64,000 nucleotides of DNA from an uncultured Bacilli bacterium (lineage in GTDB: Bacteria; Bacillota_I; Bacilli_A; RF39; UBA660): the NCBI GenBank assembly GCA_934100165.1, contig CAKOPN010000005.1, forward strand, positions 1 through 64,000, written 5' to 3'. Below the pieces are notes generated by a model, which was given only the letters and a program-made list of their open reading frames with translations, was not told where the DNA came from and made no database searches. This document shows positions 62,521 to 64,000 of this stretch, in pieces (the stretch's first letter is position 1; every line of letters begins with the position of its first letter). A program made the translations under genes and the position numbers.

Positions 62521-63498
62521 ATGAATATAGCAATACTTGGAACAGGTGCTTATGGAATAGCACTTGCGCTTATGTTTCATAAAAATAACCACAATATTAA
62601 AATGTGGACTAAATTTAAAGATGAAAAAGATGCCATATTACAAACAAGAACAAACGAAAGGACTCTTCCAGGAATTATTATTCCAGATGATATAAAGATA
62701 AGTAATGATTTTGAAAATGTTGTACAAGATGCAGACATAATCGTTATTGCAGTACCAGCAGCTTTTGTGGATGACGTTAGCATAAAATTAAAAGATTGTA
62801 TTAAACATAATCAACTTGTTTTGATTGCATCAAAAGGTATAGAAAGAGATAGCTGTCTTTTTGTAGGAGATATATTTAGAAAATATATTAAGACAAAAAA
62901 ATATGCTATTATCTCAGGACCATCTTTTGCAGTAGATATTGTTACAAATTGTCCAATAGGACTTTCAATCGCAAGCGAAAGCAAGAAAACTATGAAAACA
63001 ATAAAAAAAGCTCTAGAGAATGATTCATTGAAATTAAGAGAAACTAAAGATGTTATTGGAACGGAAATATGTGGCTCTATAAAGAATGTGATTGCAATAG
63101 CAGCTGGTATGTTAGATGGAATGGGATATCCAGAATCAACTCAAGCTATGTTTATAACAGAGTCATTAAATGATATTAAAGAGTTAATAAATAAATTAGG
63201 TGGAGATAAAAAAACAATACTTAGTTTTGCGGGATTTGGTGATTTACTTTTAACAGCAACTAGTAAAAAGAGTAGAAACTTTACATATGGTTACATGATT
63301 GGAAAAAAATATGATCAACAGTTAATAGATGACTATGTGCAAAATACTACAATAGAAGGACTTTATACAATAAAATCTATATACAAGCTATTAAAAAATA
63401 AAAAAGTAAAGATGCCAATAATCAATCTAATTTATGATATTACAACGAATAAAACATCACCAGAAGCGCTTCCAATATTTTTGATAAATAAAAAATAA
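62521..63498 (+). CDS. gpsA: Glycerol-3-phosphate dehydrogenase (NAD(P)+)
   Basis: 325 residues. An N-terminal Rossmann motif GTGAYG at 7-12, the VIAVPAAFV strand, ASKGIE, the ISGPSFAVDI active-site loop and the catalytic lysine in GSIKNVIAIAAG are all present. It reduces dihydroxyacetone phosphate to sn-glycerol 3-phosphate, the backbone of membrane phospholipids. Normal length. The SD is CGGAGGA. Followed by a terminator. Confidence 0.95.
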   Translation: MNIAILGTGAYGIALALMFHKNNHNIKMWTKFKDEKDAILQTRTNERTLPGIIIPDDIKISNDFENVVQDADIIVIAVPAAFVDDVSIKLKDCIKHNQLVLIASKGIERDSCLFVGDIFRKYIKTKKYAIISGPSFAVDIVTNCPIGLSIASESKKTMKTIKKALENDSLKLRETKDVIGTEICGSIKNVIAIAAGMLDGMGYPESTQAMFITESLNDIKELINKLGGDKKTILSFAGFGDLLLTATSKKSRNFTYGYMIGKKYDQQLIDDYVQNTTIEGLYTIKSIYKLLKNKKVKMPIINLIYDITTNKTSPEALPIFLINKK

Positions 63499-63500
63499 GG

Positions 63501-63532
63501 GTTTAGTTACTTTATGTAATTAAACTTTTTTT
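63501..63532 (+). terminator. Terminator after gpsA
   Basis: A 10-bp stem GTTTAGTTAC/GTAATTAAAC with one G-U pair and loop TTTAT, followed by seven T. Confidence 0.8.
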
Positions 63533-63617
63533 GTGTAAAGTTTTAATTTAAATTCTCTAAAATACTTGATATATTGGGTGGAATAACTATATAATAAAAT
63601 GGCATAGGGGTGTTCTT

Positions 63618-63977
63618 ATGACTAAATATGAAAAAGATGAGGTAGTAATTGGCTACGTCACTGGAATAGAAAAGTATGGAATTTTTGTTAATCTTGATGA
63701 ATATTATAATGGTTTAATACATATATCTGAAATATCTCCAAATTTTGTAAGAAATGTTAATGATTATGTTAATATCGGAGAGACTATAAAGATGAGAATA
63801 CTATCAGTTGATGAAAAAAATCACAAAGTAAAGCTGAGTATTAAAAATTTGAATTATAAGATGAGAAAAAGAAAAAGAGCAAAAATTGAAGAGACACCAC
63901 TAGGTTTTTCTACCTTAGAAAGTAACCTTTCTGGCTGGATAGAAGAAAAACTTTCTGAAATTGATAAAAATAAATAA
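63618..63977 (+). CDS. S1 domain RNA-binding protein (YugI/CvfD-like)
   Basis: 119 residues. The S1 domain takes up residues 7-78: VVIGYVTGIEKYGIFVNLDEYYNGLIHISEIS and IKMRILSVDEKNHKVKLSIK. A basic helix and a short tail (PLGFSTLESNLSGWIEEKL) follow, as in the general stress protein 13/YugI/CvfD group of Bacilli, which binds RNA and affects post-transcriptional control. The SD AGGGGTG is 6 bases from the ATG. Confidence 0.88.
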   Translation: MTKYEKDEVVIGYVTGIEKYGIFVNLDEYYNGLIHISEISPNFVRNVNDYVNIGETIKMRILSVDEKNHKVKLSIKNLNYKMRKRKRAKIEETPLGFSTLESNLSGWIEEKLSEIDKNK

Positions 63978-63984
63978 AAACTTG

Positions 63985-64000
63985 TTGACAAAAAATTATC
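63985..64000 (+). promoter_or_regulatory. Possible -35 of a promoter cut by the window edge
   Basis: A consensus TTGACA at 63985-63990, eight bases after the S1 gene stop. The -10 region would lie outside the window. Confidence 0.3.

Overview
This is an AT-rich bacterial chromosome segment with Gram-positive (Bacillota) features. It has strong SD sequences of the AAGGAGG type, TTGACA/TATAAT promoters that often carry an extended TGn, a CIRCE heat-shock element, a lipobox lipoprotein, a FemAB/MurM-type peptidoglycan aminoacyltransferase, and the Bacilli families YutD, DUF1292 and CvfD-like S1. TGA is used as a stop (for example at 18594-18596 and 56056-56058), so this is not the Mycoplasma code. 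AT-richness, prepilin-like surface proteins and gene content together suggest an uncultured gut Bacilli lineage (RF39-like). That placement is an inference. I found no rRNA, tRNA, CRISPR array, transposase, integrase or replication origin, and no gene-free stretch longer than 300 bases.

Layout. 1-8.7 kb: the tail of one hybrid histidine kinase, an AMP-forming acyl ligase, a second nearly identical hybrid kinase, a zinc-ribbon membrane protein and a fused ABC ATPase-FtsX permease. 8.7-9.7 kb: a type IV prepilin gene (minus) broken by a one-base frameshift. 9.8-23.4 kb: a surface-polysaccharide locus, with one divergent glycosyltransferase and then an operon of GT2/GT4 transferases, DUF2304, a polytopic membrane protein, a Wzx-type flippase, a sulfotransferase-like enzyme and a YfhO protein. 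23.4-33.9 kb: a FemX-like enzyme, a DUF3298 protein, a second acyl-CoA ligase, a phosphoesterase-Nudix fusion, a heterodimeric ABC exporter, a membrane protein of unknown function and an HPt-REC phosphorelay protein. 33.9-39.0 kb: a TetR regulator divergent from an MMPL exporter that is fused to a secreted heptad-type protein, then an HdeD-like protein. 39.1-43.3 kb: a GH3 lipoprotein, ClpB without its N-domain under a CIRCE promoter, YutD and DUF1292.

43.3-57.8 kb is the most striking region. A coiled-coil repeat protein precedes thirteen genes combining a Tad (Flp) pilus set (CpaB, CpaF/TadA, TadB, TadC, a 55-residue Flp-like pilin, a TadE-like protein, a degenerate TadZ) with type IV secretion parts (a VirB2-like pilin, a minor-pilin-like protein, VirB6/TrbL, PrgI/VirB3, and VirB4 split into two overlapping genes). 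There is no relaxase, coupling protein or integrase, so it looks like a chromosomal pilus or secretion machine rather than a conjugative element. Both small pilin genes have their own strong promoters.

57.9-64 kb holds housekeeping genes: trigger factor, a membrane protein, phosphomannomutase/phosphoglucomutase, a small hypothetical, YebC, GpsA and an S1-domain protein.
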